In this document: piece by piece, positions 7,858 through 16,934 of the stretch
Layout of the letters: every line of letters starts with the position of its first letter
How positions within the stretch are numbered: position 1 is the first letter of the stretch
NCBI RefSeq assembly: GCF_006864365.1
Contig: NZ_QHLJ01000008.1
Span: 1-61,518, forward strand
DNA length: 61,518 nt
Reading direction: 5' to 3'
DNA from: Campylobacter sp. MIT 99-7217
GTDB lineage: Bacteria > Campylobacterota > Campylobacteria > Campylobacterales > Campylobacteraceae
Position numbers and translations under genes: made by a program
Notes under the pieces: model-generated
Seen by the model: only the letters and a program-made list of their open reading frames with translations
Told to the model about the DNA's origin: nothing
Databases searched by the model: none

Positions 7858-8853
7858 TTGGATATATTAAATTTAAGCTATTCATTTTTTAATTTTCTTA
7901 GTGTATTTTCCTTTATGCTTGAAATTTTAGCCTTAGCTCTTAGTTTTTATTTTAAAAAAAGTAAAATTTTTTTTATAGTTTTAGCTCTGCTTTGCTCTAG
8001 AAGCTTATATCTTTTTTCAAGCCTTTATCAAGCACATGTGTTTAATTTTTTATTTTTACCCTTTGTTTTTATGCTTTTTTGTGTGCTTAGAAGCACTGAG
8101 CTTATCTTTGAAAAACAAAATTTAAACAAGCTTGCTGTGCTGTTATTTGTAGGCGTTTTAGCACTTTTTTTAAGTAAAAATACAAATTTTAATGCCGCTT
8201 TGGGCGAAAAGCTCTTTAGTGTTGATTTATTTTTTACTCCTTTGAGTGATTTTAGTTTTATTTTCTTTTTGATTTTGTTTGTATTTTTAGCTTTTTTTAC
8301 TTTTTTCAAAAAAGAAATTTATCTTTTATCAGCCTTTTTCTTAGCTTTCTTGCAATTTTTATTTGAAACAAGCTCAAAATCTTATTTTTTTGAATTTGCA
8401 AGCCTTGTTTTTGTTTATAAAATCCTTTATGAAAACTATCTTTTGGCTTATTTTGATCCTTTAACAAAATTTGGAAATTTTAAAGCCATGCAAAGATTTT
8501 TAGTAGGGCTTAAAAACTGCTCTTTTGGGATCATGCGTATAGAAAATTTAGATAAATTAGATCCTAAAACGACTAAAATAGTTCTTAAAAAAATATCTAA
8601 AATCCTCAAACACCAAGATTTTAAATACCAAATTTTTATGAAAGATAAGGATTTTGTATTTATTTTCCAACAAAGCGATAGCAAGCTTTGCAAAGCTTTT
8701 TTAAGTCATTTAGAAGAAGGATTTAACAACACCAAATTCGAGCTTTCACAAGGGCTAAAACTAGAGTTTAAATTTGGCTTTACTACGCTAAAGAGTAGTT
8801 TTGAAGAAAGTTTTTTAGAGCTTGAAAAAAGCTTAGCTCCAAAAGGAGCTTAA
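7858..8853 (+). CDS. Integral membrane protein with degenerate GGDEF-like domain
   Basis: The TTG start at 7858 is preceded by AAAGGG. The first ~190 of 331 residues are strongly hydrophobic and Phe-rich, with about six predicted membrane segments. The cytoplasmic part opens with YFDPLTKFGNFKAMQRFL (about residues 197-214), which matches the N-terminal DPLTGLPNRRAL-like motif of diguanylate cyclases. The GGDEF signature itself is replaced by MKDKDFVFIFQQ, so no c-di-GMP synthesis is expected. Its place next to YceI and HIT genes parallels Cj0421c of C. jejuni (from memory). Possible roles are membrane sensing or nucleotide binding; none is shown. Confidence 0.65.
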   Translation: MDILNLSYSFFNFLSVFSFMLEILALALSFYFKKSKIFFIVLALLCSRSLYLFSSLYQAHVFNFLFLPFVFMLFCVLRSTELIFEKQNLNKLAVLLFVGVLALFLSKNTNFNAALGEKLFSVDLFFTPLSDFSFIFFLILFVFLAFFTFFKKEIYLLSAFFLAFLQFLFETSSKSYFFEFASLVFVYKILYENYLLAYFDPLTKFGNFKAMQRFLVGLKNCSFGIMRIENLDKLDPKTTKIVLKKISKILKHQDFKYQIFMKDKDFVFIFQQSDSKLCKAFLSHLEEGFNNTKFELSQGLKLEFKFGFTTLKSSFEESFLELEKSLAPKGA

Positions 8854-8856
8854 GCC

Positions 8857-9426
8857 TTATTTTGCGTTAGCTTCAATATCGATTTGAAGTTTGATTTCAT
8901 CACTTAGTGTTATAGTTGAGGTATCTTTTGCAAATTTAAAATCACTTCTTTTGATCATTCCGCTAAGAGAAAAACCAAGTTTTTTAGTGCCTCTTTGCTC
9001 GCCTATACCGCCTATTTCAGCATCTAAAGTGATGTCTTTTTTTACGCCAGCTATTGTAAGAGTTCCTGTTACCTTACCTTCTGTATCGCTTACTTTTTTA
9101 TAAGATTTCATCACAAAAGTCATGTCAGGGTATTTTTTAGCTTTGAAAAAATCATCTTGTTGGAGGTGATTATCTCTTGTTTGGTTGTCTGTATCTACTG
9201 AAGCAACTTTGATTGTGGCTTGAATTTTGTTAAAGCTTTTGCTCGCTTCATCAAAATCAATCAAACCCTCATAATCCTTAAAATTTCCACTTACATTGCT
9301 GATTTGCAAGTGCTTAATCTTAAAACCTACATTTGTATGAGTCTTGTCTAGGGTAAATTCAGTAGCACTTAAACTTGTAGCAAATAATGAAGCTACGACT
9401 AATGAGCTGGCAAGTATTTTTTTCAT
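8857..9426 (-). CDS. YceI-family periplasmic protein
   Basis: A 189-residue secreted protein: signal peptide MKKILASSLVVASLFATSLSA, then a YceI lipocalin-like beta-barrel (TEFTLDKTHTNVGFKIKHL ... GTLTIAGVKKDITLDAEI). YceI folds bind polyisoprenoid or other long hydrophobic ligands in the periplasm; the ligand here is unknown. It ends 3 nt from the convergent GGDEF-like gene. A HIT gene lies upstream on the same strand, 48 nt away. The homologue in C. jejuni is Cj0420 (from memory). Confidence 0.9.
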   Translation of the reverse strand: MKKILASSLVVASLFATSLSATEFTLDKTHTNVGFKIKHLQISNVSGNFKDYEGLIDFDEASKSFNKIQATIKVASVDTDNQTRDNHLQQDDFFKAKKYPDMTFVMKSYKKVSDTEGKVTGTLTIAGVKKDITLDAEIGGIGEQRGTKKLGFSLSGMIKRSDFKFAKDTSTITLSDEIKLQIDIEANAK

Positions 9427-9474
9427 TTTTTGTCCTTTGAGTTGAATTTGTAAGGAAATTAAAACAAAAGAATA

Positions 9475-9861
9475 TTAATAAAAATTAAATGTTTGTTTAT
9501 TTTCTAAATTCTTAATAAAAAAGTCTATAAAATCCTCAAATTTAGGTAGTTTCAAATCCACCACTTCTCTTTGTTGCTTTCCCCACATGCACTCAGGAAA
9601 AAAGGCATCTTCTTTGAAACGAGCCATGACATGAAAATGCACTCTTGGAACATAGTTTGCAAATGAAGCGATATTGATCTTATCTGGCTGATAAAACTCA
9701 AGCAAGCTTTTTTCGCAAAAAAGCACCCAAGAAAAAAGCTCTTTTTGTATATCTAAGGGACAATCACTAAGTTCTTTATACTTTTCCTTGGTAAAAATTT
9801 TAATCCAAGGAATTTGGGATTTTTCTTGCTCAAAATAAAAATTTGTATTTTCGTAAAACAT
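9475..9861 (-). CDS. HIT (histidine triad)-family protein with altered triad
   Basis: This 128-residue protein has the HIT fold signature near residues 85-100: NYVPRVHFHVMARF. In canonical HIT hydrolases the motif is H-x-H-x-H; here the third position is Met (HFHVM), while the first two His remain. Family members hydrolyse nucleotide phosphoramidates or dinucleotide polyphosphates; the middle His is the usual nucleophile and its identity here depends on alignment. It shares its strand with yceI. The neighbourhood matches C. jejuni Cj0419 (from memory). Confidence 0.75.
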   Translation of the reverse strand: MFYENTNFYFEQEKSQIPWIKIFTKEKYKELSDCPLDIQKELFSWVLFCEKSLLEFYQPDKINIASFANYVPRVHFHVMARFKEDAFFPECMWGKQQREVVDLKLPKFEDFIDFFIKNLENKQTFNFY

Positions 9862-9940
9862 ATTTTTCCTTAATATTTTTATCTCAATTTTAACAAATTT
9901 TTAGATATAATCAACAAAGAATTTAATTTTAGGTTAGAGC

Positions 9941-10543
9941 ATGCAGATACAAGGTTTTTCAAGTTCGTATTTTTCTCATACTTCAAGTTCTATGCGTGAA
10001 GATAAGGACTTATCTTCAAATTCTACTTACGCCAATGAAGAAGATTCAAAAAATGAGGTTCAAACTGAATTAAGTGAGGCTGAAAAAAGAGTTGTTCAAG
10101 AGCTTCAAGCTACGGATACAAAGGTCAAAGCTCATGAAATGGCTCACATGGCAGCAGGTGGTGGTTTAGCAGGCTCTGCTAGCTACACTTATGAAAGAGG
10201 TCCTGATAACAAAATGTATGCTGTTGCTGGGGAAGTGCCTATTTCTATGCAAGAAGGTCGCACTCCTGAAGAAACCATAGCTAATGCAAGACAAATACAA
10301 GCTGCGGCAATGGCACCAGCTGATCCTAGCCCTCAGGATTTTAAAGTAGCAGCAAGTGCTATGCGTATGGAGATTGAAGCAAGGGCTGAAAAAGTCAAGA
10401 TAGAGGCTGAAGAAAGATCTCAAGAGCAAGCTGAGCAAGAAGAAGACGAGACAAAAAATCAGGACTTAAATAACAAAAATCAGCTTATCAAAGCTTATGA
10501 GCAAGATAATGCTCAGGGTTTAATGCTCGATAAGGTTTCTTAA
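9941..10543 (+). CDS. SprA-related putative metallopeptidase-like protein
   Basis: The 200-residue protein contains KVKAHEMAHMAAGGGLAG (from about residue 63), with an HExxH-type zinc-binding motif (HEMAH). Further conserved segments are YAVAGEVPISM and PSPQDFKVAASAMRMEIEARA. This corresponds to the SprA-related putative metalloprotease family. The N-terminus is Ser/Thr-rich and the C-terminus (about 145-180) is a highly charged E/Q/K helix. No signal peptide is visible. It is followed after 19 nt by map. Enzymatic activity is inferred only from the motif. Confidence 0.7.
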   Translation: MQIQGFSSSYFSHTSSSMREDKDLSSNSTYANEEDSKNEVQTELSEAEKRVVQELQATDTKVKAHEMAHMAAGGGLAGSASYTYERGPDNKMYAVAGEVPISMQEGRTPEETIANARQIQAAAMAPADPSPQDFKVAASAMRMEIEARAEKVKIEAEERSQEQAEQEEDETKNQDLNNKNQLIKAYEQDNAQGLMLDKVS

Positions 10544-10562
10544 ATTTTTAAAGGGATATTTT

Positions 10563-11321
10563 ATGATACAACTTAAAAAACCCCAAGAAATAGAAAAGCT
10601 CCGCAAAGCAAATCAAATCGTCGCCCAAACCTTAGATTTTTTAGAAGAAAATATCAAAGTCGGCATGAGCTTAAAACAAATAAGCCAAATGGCTGAGGAA
10701 TTTATACTTTCAAAGGGTGCAAAGCCATCTTTTAAAGGACTTTACGGCTTTAGTGGGGCGATTTGCACCTCTTTAAATCAAATTTGCATACATGGAACTC
10801 CTAATGACACCTTGCTTAAAGAAGGCGATATTTTAGGTGTTGATGTAGGGACCTTGCTTGATGGGTATTATGGTGATGCGGCAAGAACTTTACCTATAGG
10901 TCAAATTTCAAGTAAAGATGCCGAGCTTATCGCTTGTGCAAAAGATGCACTTTATCATGCTATTGATATTATCCGTGAGGGTATGCATTTTAAAGAGCTT
11001 TCCTATGCTTTGCAAGAATTTATTTTGCAAAGAGGTTTTGTGCCTTTGAGGGATTATTGTGGTCATGGTATAGGCAAAACGCCTCATTCAGAGCCTGAAA
11101 TACCAAACTATCTTAGGGCTGGAGTCAATGCCAAAAGTGGACCAAAAATCAAAAATGGAATGGTTTTTTGTGTAGAACCTATGGTGTGCCAAAAAGATGG
11201 AACTCCTGTGCATTTAAATGGCAAATGGGACGCTGCAAGTAAAGATGGGCTAAATACAGCTCATTATGAGCATTGTTTAGCCATAGTGGGTGGCAGGGCT
11301 GAAATTTTATCTCAAAGCTGA
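10563..11321 (+). CDS. map: Methionine aminopeptidase, type I
   Basis: Map removes the initiator Met from nascent proteins. The 252-residue sequence shows the two-metal site: D in GVDVGTLLDGYYGDAAR (two Asp ligands), H in CGHGIGKTPHSEPEIPNY, E in FCVEPMV and the final E in AHYEHCLAI. No N-terminal zinc-finger extension is present, so it is type Ia. It sits 19 nt behind the SprA-like gene and may be co-transcribed. A 284-bp gap separates it from por. Confidence 0.96.
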   Translation: MIQLKKPQEIEKLRKANQIVAQTLDFLEENIKVGMSLKQISQMAEEFILSKGAKPSFKGLYGFSGAICTSLNQICIHGTPNDTLLKEGDILGVDVGTLLDGYYGDAARTLPIGQISSKDAELIACAKDALYHAIDIIREGMHFKELSYALQEFILQRGFVPLRDYCGHGIGKTPHSEPEIPNYLRAGVNAKSGPKIKNGMVFCVEPMVCQKDGTPVHLNGKWDAASKDGLNTAHYEHCLAIVGGRAEILSQS

Positions 11322-11540
11322 TTAAAAATACGCTAGTTTGTGAAAATTCTTAACAAAATTTAACTTCAAAACGCTAGAGTTTTATCCTTTCTAATGCTTT
11401 ATAGAAATGCTTTGATTATATTTTACATGTATTATTTACTCAACTAAATTTTATTTGTTTAATTGTTACATTTTGAAATAATTTTTATGAATATTAAGAG
11501 CTGTTGCAAGGATAAGTGATTTAGATTTAACAAAAATTAA

Positions 11541-11571
11541 GTAAGTTTTATATATCATTGTAAGAACTTAC
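11541..11571 (+). promoter_or_regulatory. Putative promoter/operator of the por gene
   Basis: A 7-bp inverted repeat, GTAAGTT (11541-11547) and AACTTAC (11565-11571), flanks a TATATATC sequence that could serve as -10 box. The rest of the 284-bp gap (11322-11605) is AT-rich with nothing else recognised. Operator function is a guess. Confidence 0.35.
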
Positions 11572-11605
11572 ATGATATTTAAATTTAAACCAAAGGAATT
11601 GCCAA

Positions 11606-14600
11606 ATGGGTAAAAAAATTATGAAAACTATGGACGGCAATGAAGCAGCAGCTTATGCTTCTTATGCTTTGACTGAGGTTGCTGGAATTTATCCTATTAC
11701 TCCTAGCTCTCCTATGGCTGATCACACTGATGCCTGGGCTGCTCAAGGGAAGAAAAATATCTTTGGAATGCCTGTTAGAGTGGTTGAAATGCAAAGCGAG
11801 GCAGGAGCAGCTGGAACTGTGCATGGCTCTTTACAAGCTGGGGCATTAACCACGACTTATACAGCTTCTCAAGGGCTTTTGCTTAAGATTCCAAATATGT
11901 ATAAGATCGCAGGGCAGCTTCTTCCTTGCGTAATCCATGTAGCAGCAAGATCCATTGCTTCTCAGGCTCTTTCTATCTTTGGAGATCATCAAGATATCTA
12001 TGCAGCAAGACAAACAGGCTTTGCCTTGCTTTGCTCTCACTCAGTGCAAGAGACTATGGACTTAGCAGGACTAGCTCATCTTTGTGCGATTAAGGGTAGA
12101 GTGCCTTTTTTACACTTTTTTGATGGCTTTAGAACGAGTCATGAAATTCAAAAAATCGAGCTTATGGATTATGCTGATTTAGAAAGACTCGTAGATAAGG
12201 AAGCTATAAGAGAATTTAAAAACTCCTGTCTTACTCCTGAAAATCCAAAAACCAGAGGCACAGCTCAAAATGATGACATTTATTTTCAAACAAGAGAGCT
12301 TGCAAATCGCTTTTATGATGCCCTGCCTGATGTGGTAAATGATTATATGAAAGAAATTTCAGCCATTACAGGTAGAATTTATAAGCCCTTTGTGTATTAT
12401 GGAGATCCTCAGGCTGAAAGGATTATCATTGCTATGGGTTCTGTTACTCAAACCCTAGAACAAGTGGTTGATTATTTAAATGCAAAAGGTGAAAAAGTAG
12501 GGATACTCAAGGTTTATCTTTATAGACCATTTAGCTTAAAATACTTCTTTGATGTTATGCCAAGCTCAGTTAAAAAAATAGCGGTCTTAGATAGGACTAA
12601 AGAACCCGGAAGCTTAGGAGAGCCTTTATATCTTGATGTAAGAGCAGCCTTTTATGGTAGGGAAAATACCCCTCTTATAGTAGGTGGTAGATACGGTCTT
12701 TCTTCAAAGGATGTTAATCCAGCTCAAATGTTTGCCGTTTTTGAAAATTTAAACCAAGCTAATCCTAAAAACAACTTCACAGTAGGTATAGTCGATGATG
12801 TAACCCATACTTCACTTGAGGTAAAGGACAATATTTCTTTAAGCAATGAAAGCACTACAGAATGCCTTTTTTACGGACTTGGTGCTGATGGAACTGTGGG
12901 TGCTAATAAAAACTCTATTAAGATCATAGGCGATGAGACTGATTTTTACGCTCAGGCTTATTTTGCCTATGATTCGAAAAAATCAGGAGGCTATACGAGA
13001 AGTCATTTGCGTTTTTCTAAAAAGCCTATTCGCTCAACCTATCTTGTAACAACCCCCCATTTTGTCGCTTGTAGTGTGGCTGCTTATCTTGAAACTTATG
13101 ATGTGCTTGAGGGCATACGCAAAAATGGCACTTTCTTACTCAACAGCATTTGGTCGCCTGAAGAAACCATTGAACATTTACCAAATAAGGTAAAGAAAAT
13201 TTTGGCTGAACAAGAGATTAATTTTTATATTATCAATGCTACTAAATTAGCTAGGGATATAGGGCTTGGAAATCGCACCAATACCATTATGCAATCAGCC
13301 TTTTTTAAGCTTACTGAGATTATTCCCTTTGAAGATGCGCAAAAATATATGAAAGAATTTGCGAAAAAAACTTATGGAAATAAAGGCGATGCTATCGTTG
13401 AAATGAACTGCAAAGCTATTGATATAGGAGCTGATGGACTAAAAAAAGTTGAAGTTGATCCAAGTTGGAAAAATTTACCACAAGATGAAGAAAAAGAAGA
13501 AATTCATGCTTATAAGGGGACTGAATTTGTGCAAAAAATCGCCAAGCCTATGGAAGCAGCTAAGGGTGATAGTTTACCTGTGTCAGCCTTTTTGGGTTAT
13601 GAAGACGGTTCTTTTGAAAGTGGTACAACAGAGTATGAAAAAAGAGGGGTTGGGGTGCTTGTGCCTCGCTGGATAGAAGCTAATTGTATCCAGTGCAATC
13701 AATGTGCCTCAGTTTGCCCTCACGCTGTGATCCGTCCTTTTTTAATCAATGATGATGAACTTGAAAAAGCACCACAAGGCGTAAAGGATCATGCTCTTGA
13801 TGCTAAGGGAACGAAGGGAGAAAAGCTTAAATTTAAGATCCAAGTAAGCCCTCTTGATTGCACGGGTTGTGAGCTTTGCGCCCAAGAATGTCCAACCAAA
13901 GAAAAATCCTTAGTTATGGTTCCTTTGGAAGAAGAAATGGACTTTGGAGAGCAAGAAAATGCGGATTATCTTTTCAAAAAAATAGCTTATAAAGATGATA
14001 TTGTAGCTAAAGAAAATGTTAAAGGAGCTCAGTTTGCTCAGCCTTTATTTGAGTTTCACGGAGCTTGTCCTGGTTGTGGAGAAACGCCTTATATCACTCT
14101 TGTAACAAGGCTATTTGGAGAAAGAATGATTGTAGCCAATGCTACTGGTTGTAGTTCTATTTATGGAGGTTCAGCCCCATCAACTCCTTATAGAAAAAAT
14201 ATAAAAAGTGGTCATGGTCCTGCTTGGGGAAATTCTTTGTTTGAAGATAATGCTGAATTTGGTTTTGGTATGAAGGTAGCTGTGGATACTATAAGACACC
14301 GCATAGAAAATATCATGCTTGAAAATATGGAAAAAGTGCCTAATGCTCTTTCAGCTCTTTTTAAAGAATGGATAGCCAATAAAGAAGATGGAGCAAAAAC
14401 TACAGAATTAAGAGATAAAATGCTTCCTATTTTAGAGGCAAATAAAGGACAAAAAGCCATTGATGAACTTTTGGAGATCAAACATTTTATCACTAAAAAA
14501 TCCCAGTGGATCTTTGGAGGCGATGGCTGGGCTTATGATATAGGCTATGGTGGGCTTGATCATGTTTTGGCTAGTGGGGAAAATGTCAATGTTTTGGTTT

Positions 14601-15187
14601 TGGATACTGAAGTGTATTCAAATACAGGAGGACAAAGCTCAAAATCTACTCGTACAGGTGCAGTAGCTCAGTTTGCAGCAGCGGGTAAGCCTGTTCAAAA
14701 GAAAGATTTGGGACAAATTGCTATGACTTATGGCTATATTTTTGTTGCTCAAGTTAATTCAAATGCAAATTATAATCATGTGATTAAGGCTTTAATGATG
14801 GCTGAAGCTTATGAGGGACCTTCTTTAGTCATTTGTTATTCTCCTTGTATAGCACATGGCATAAAAGGGGGCTTGGGACATTCTGGAAATCAGGGCGAAC
14901 TTGCTACAAAATGTGGATATTGGCCTCTTTATACCTTTGATCCTCGTTTGCAAGATCAGGGTAAAAATCCTCTAAATTTGGTTGGAAAAGAGCCTGATTG
15001 GGATCTTTATGAGTCTTTTTTGATGAATGAAGTGCGTTTTAATTCTTTGAAAAGAACAAATCCTGAACACGCAAGTGAACTTTTTGCTAAAAATAAAGCC
15101 GACGCACAACGCAGATATAGACAACTTAAGCGTTTTGCTAGTGCAGATTTTAGTGATGAAGTAGGCGAAAATCATAGTAAGGATTAA
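11606..15187 (+). CDS. nifJ: Pyruvate:ferredoxin (flavodoxin) oxidoreductase, single-chain
   Basis: This 1,193-residue enzyme converts pyruvate and CoA to acetyl-CoA and CO2, reducing flavodoxin or ferredoxin. The N-terminal pyruvate-binding domain (EVAGIYPITPSSPM) is followed by a CoA domain, then two [4Fe-4S] clusters: C694-x2-C697-x2-C700-x3-C704 and the set starting at C752 (CTGCELCAQEC). The third cluster begins at CPGCGE (C821, C824). The thiamine diphosphate motif is GGDGWAYDIGYGG with a later NTGGQSS. All domains are intact. The gene is called por (Cj1476c) in C. jejuni. Transformation genes follow after 3 nt, so readthrough transcription is likely. Confidence 0.97.
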   Translation: MGKKIMKTMDGNEAAAYASYALTEVAGIYPITPSSPMADHTDAWAAQGKKNIFGMPVRVVEMQSEAGAAGTVHGSLQAGALTTTYTASQGLLLKIPNMYKIAGQLLPCVIHVAARSIASQALSIFGDHQDIYAARQTGFALLCSHSVQETMDLAGLAHLCAIKGRVPFLHFFDGFRTSHEIQKIELMDYADLERLVDKEAIREFKNSCLTPENPKTRGTAQNDDIYFQTRELANRFYDALPDVVNDYMKEISAITGRIYKPFVYYGDPQAERIIIAMGSVTQTLEQVVDYLNAKGEKVGILKVYLYRPFSLKYFFDVMPSSVKKIAVLDRTKEPGSLGEPLYLDVRAAFYGRENTPLIVGGRYGLSSKDVNPAQMFAVFENLNQANPKNNFTVGIVDDVTHTSLEVKDNISLSNESTTECLFYGLGADGTVGANKNSIKIIGDETDFYAQAYFAYDSKKSGGYTRSHLRFSKKPIRSTYLVTTPHFVACSVAAYLETYDVLEGIRKNGTFLLNSIWSPEETIEHLPNKVKKILAEQEINFYIINATKLARDIGLGNRTNTIMQSAFFKLTEIIPFEDAQKYMKEFAKKTYGNKGDAIVEMNCKAIDIGADGLKKVEVDPSWKNLPQDEEKEEIHAYKGTEFVQKIAKPMEAAKGDSLPVSAFLGYEDGSFESGTTEYEKRGVGVLVPRWIEANCIQCNQCASVCPHAVIRPFLINDDELEKAPQGVKDHALDAKGTKGEKLKFKIQVSPLDCTGCELCAQECPTKEKSLVMVPLEEEMDFGEQENADYLFKKIAYKDDIVAKENVKGAQFAQPLFEFHGACPGCGETPYITLVTRLFGERMIVANATGCSSIYGGSAPSTPYRKNIKSGHGPAWGNSLFEDNAEFGFGMKVAVDTIRHRIENIMLENMEKVPNALSALFKEWIANKEDGAKTTELRDKMLPILEANKGQKAIDELLEIKHFITKKSQWIFGGDGWAYDIGYGGLDHVLASGENVNVLVLDTEVYSNTGGQSSKSTRTGAVAQFAAAGKPVQKKDLGQIAMTYGYIFVAQVNSNANYNHVIKALMMAEAYEGPSLVICYSPCIAHGIKGGLGHSGNQGELATKCGYWPLYTFDPRLQDQGKNPLNLVGKEPDWDLYESFLMNEVRFNSLKRTNPEHASELFAKNKADAQRRYRQLKRFASADFSDEVGENHSKD

Positions 15188-15190
15188 ATT

Positions 15191-15526
15191 TTGAATAAGA
15201 GTATATGCTTTGCCGTCTTGTCAGCTTGCATGATTTCTTTTGCTATGGCTGATTATAAGACTTATTTTACAAATTTGCAGAGCATATACACTTTTGATGT
15301 TTTAAGTTTAGAAAGTCCTTTTGAAGACACACAAAATCAGCTTTATTTGCAAGCTTTGTTTCCCAAAAAAGCAAAGATAAATGGAAAGTGGTATAAACAA
15401 GGCGATGTGATTTCTAAGAATTTGAGATTAGAAGCTATAAAAAGTGATTTTGTAATGATAAAAGAAGATGAATATTCTTTTAAACTTAGTCTAAAAAGGA
15501 TTAACCATAAAATTCTTATCCCTTAA
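15191..15526 (+). CDS. Small secreted transformation-locus protein, CtsR-like
   Basis: The TTG start 3 nt after the por stop is preceded by AAGGAT. The 111-residue product has a signal peptide (NKSICFAVLSACMISFAMA) and a mature part with WYKQGDVISKNLRLEAI, resembling the small periplasmic proteins of type II secretion or pilus systems. It lies directly before the secretin gene, as Cj1475c (ctsR by my recollection) does in C. jejuni. A role in DNA uptake is inferred from context. Its last codons overlap the likely start of ctsD. Confidence 0.6.
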   Translation: MNKSICFAVLSACMISFAMADYKTYFTNLQSIYTFDVLSLESPFEDTQNQLYLQALFPKKAKINGKWYKQGDVISKNLRLEAIKSDFVMIKEDEYSFKLSLKRINHKILIP

Positions 15527-16934
15527 ATTTATTTTTGTATTTCTTTGTGTCCTTTCTTATGCCGAGGCAAATTCTTGTCAAAAAAATCTTTTTGATATAC
15601 AAATTTTAGAGGAAGTGAGTTTAGAGGAAAGTTTGCAAGAATTAGCCTTACTTTGCACTTTTAGTATTGTGGTTAAAGATGAAAAATCAAAACAAAAACT
15701 TAGTCAAATGCAAAAAAATATCTATATCAAACAAATGAGTTTGAAAGAAATTTTTGATCTTTTGCTTCAAGAAAATAACCTACACTATGATTTTAATGGC
15801 AAGGTCCTTGCTATTTCTTATATAAAAACTCAAAGTTTTAAGCTTAGTTATATAACCTCTATAAGAGAGGGACAAAGTATCACAAAGGCTTCGGTCGATA
15901 CAAGAGCAAGACAAAATCTTGCGAGTGCAGATGAAAATCTTGATGATAATATGATCAAAACGCTTGAAAAATTTGATTTTTGGGAAACTATAGAAAAGGA
16001 ATTGTTTGAACTTTTAGAACAAGCTGATCGGGAGGAAGGAGCTAAAAATCCTATCATCAATGCAAATGCGGGACTTATCACGATAAGTGGCACTTTCAAT
16101 CAACTTAAGCTTGTCAGTAGCTATATCAAAAATTTACAAGAAAGATTAAAAAAACAAGTTATTATTGATGTAAGTATCATCGCTGTAAAACTCAATAAAA
16201 CGCATTCTAGTGGGATAAATTGGCAAAATTTTAATATCAATTTTAGCTCACAAGCTACAGATACAAATTCATTTATAAATTTTCAAAGCAATAACAATGG
16301 ATCATTTTTTGTTAAAAATTTAGGACTTAGGGCTGGGATTGATTTTAATTCGGTTTTAAATTTTCTCTCAAGCAATGGAGAAACAAAGGTTCTTTCAAAT
16401 CCAAAACTTATGGCTTTAAATAATCAACAAGCCATAATCTCAGTAGGCGATACGATTAATTATCAAGTCAAAGAAAGTTCGAAAAGTACAGATAGCGGTA
16501 CGACAGTGAGCGAAATTTATAATAATTATTCCATTTTTGTGGGTATTTTGCTTAATATTTTGCCAGAAATTTCAGATGAAGACAAGATTATGCTGAGGAT
16601 AAATCCAAGTTTGAGTGATTTTAAGTATGTTCAGGATAATCGTCGCCAAGATATACCCCGTGCCATAGCCCCTGATACAGTGCAAAAAAAGCTTTCTACT
16701 GTTGTTCAGGTTGAAAATAACCAAACACTTATTTTAGGAGGATTGATCAGCAAAAATGAAGCAAGTGATGAAAACTCCATTCATTTTTTATCTAAAATTC
16801 CTCTTTTTGGGAATTTATTTAGAGGAGAAGAAAATAGCTCAAACACCACAGAAATAGTTTTTATCATTACTCCTCTCATCGTTTCTATGGAAAATAGTCC
16901 ACCCTCTTTAACTGATCTGGGTTTTAGCATATGA
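15507..16934 (+). CDS. ctsD: Secretin of the DNA-uptake system, CtsD; apparent AUA start
   Basis: The secretin forms the outer-membrane channel for transforming DNA. A conserved C-terminal secretin domain is visible (TKVLSNPKLMALNNQQAIISVGD, then VVQVENNQTLILGGLI and TEIVFIITPLIV). The first normal start codon in frame is GTG at 15615, but that would remove a good signal peptide encoded just upstream (KFLSLKFIFVFLCVLSYAEA). The frame is closed upstream by TAA at 15492, and the only well-placed start is ATA at 15507, 6 nt after AAGGA. From ATA the protein is 475 aa. The gene overlaps ctsR by 20 nt and ctsP by 4 nt. Confidence 0.85.
   Translation: MKFLSLKFIFVFLCVLSYAEANSCQKNLFDIQILEEVSLEESLQELALLCTFSIVVKDEKSKQKLSQMQKNIYIKQMSLKEIFDLLLQENNLHYDFNGKVLAISYIKTQSFKLSYITSIREGQSITKASVDTRARQNLASADENLDDNMIKTLEKFDFWETIEKELFELLEQADREEGAKNPIINANAGLITISGTFNQLKLVSSYIKNLQERLKKQVIIDVSIIAVKLNKTHSSGINWQNFNINFSSQATDTNSFINFQSNNNGSFFVKNLGLRAGIDFNSVLNFLSSNGETKVLSNPKLMALNNQQAIISVGDTINYQVKESSKSTDSGTTVSEIYNNYSIFVGILLNILPEISDEDKIMLRINPSLSDFKYVQDNRRQDIPRAIAPDTVQKKLSTVVQVENNQTLILGGLISKNEASDENSIHFLSKIPLFGNLFRGEENSSNTTEIVFIITPLIVSMENSPPSLTDLGFSI

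Noticed and set aside
15615-16934. GTG at 15615 as the ctsD start
   Set aside because: It would delete an obvious signal peptide that a secretin needs.
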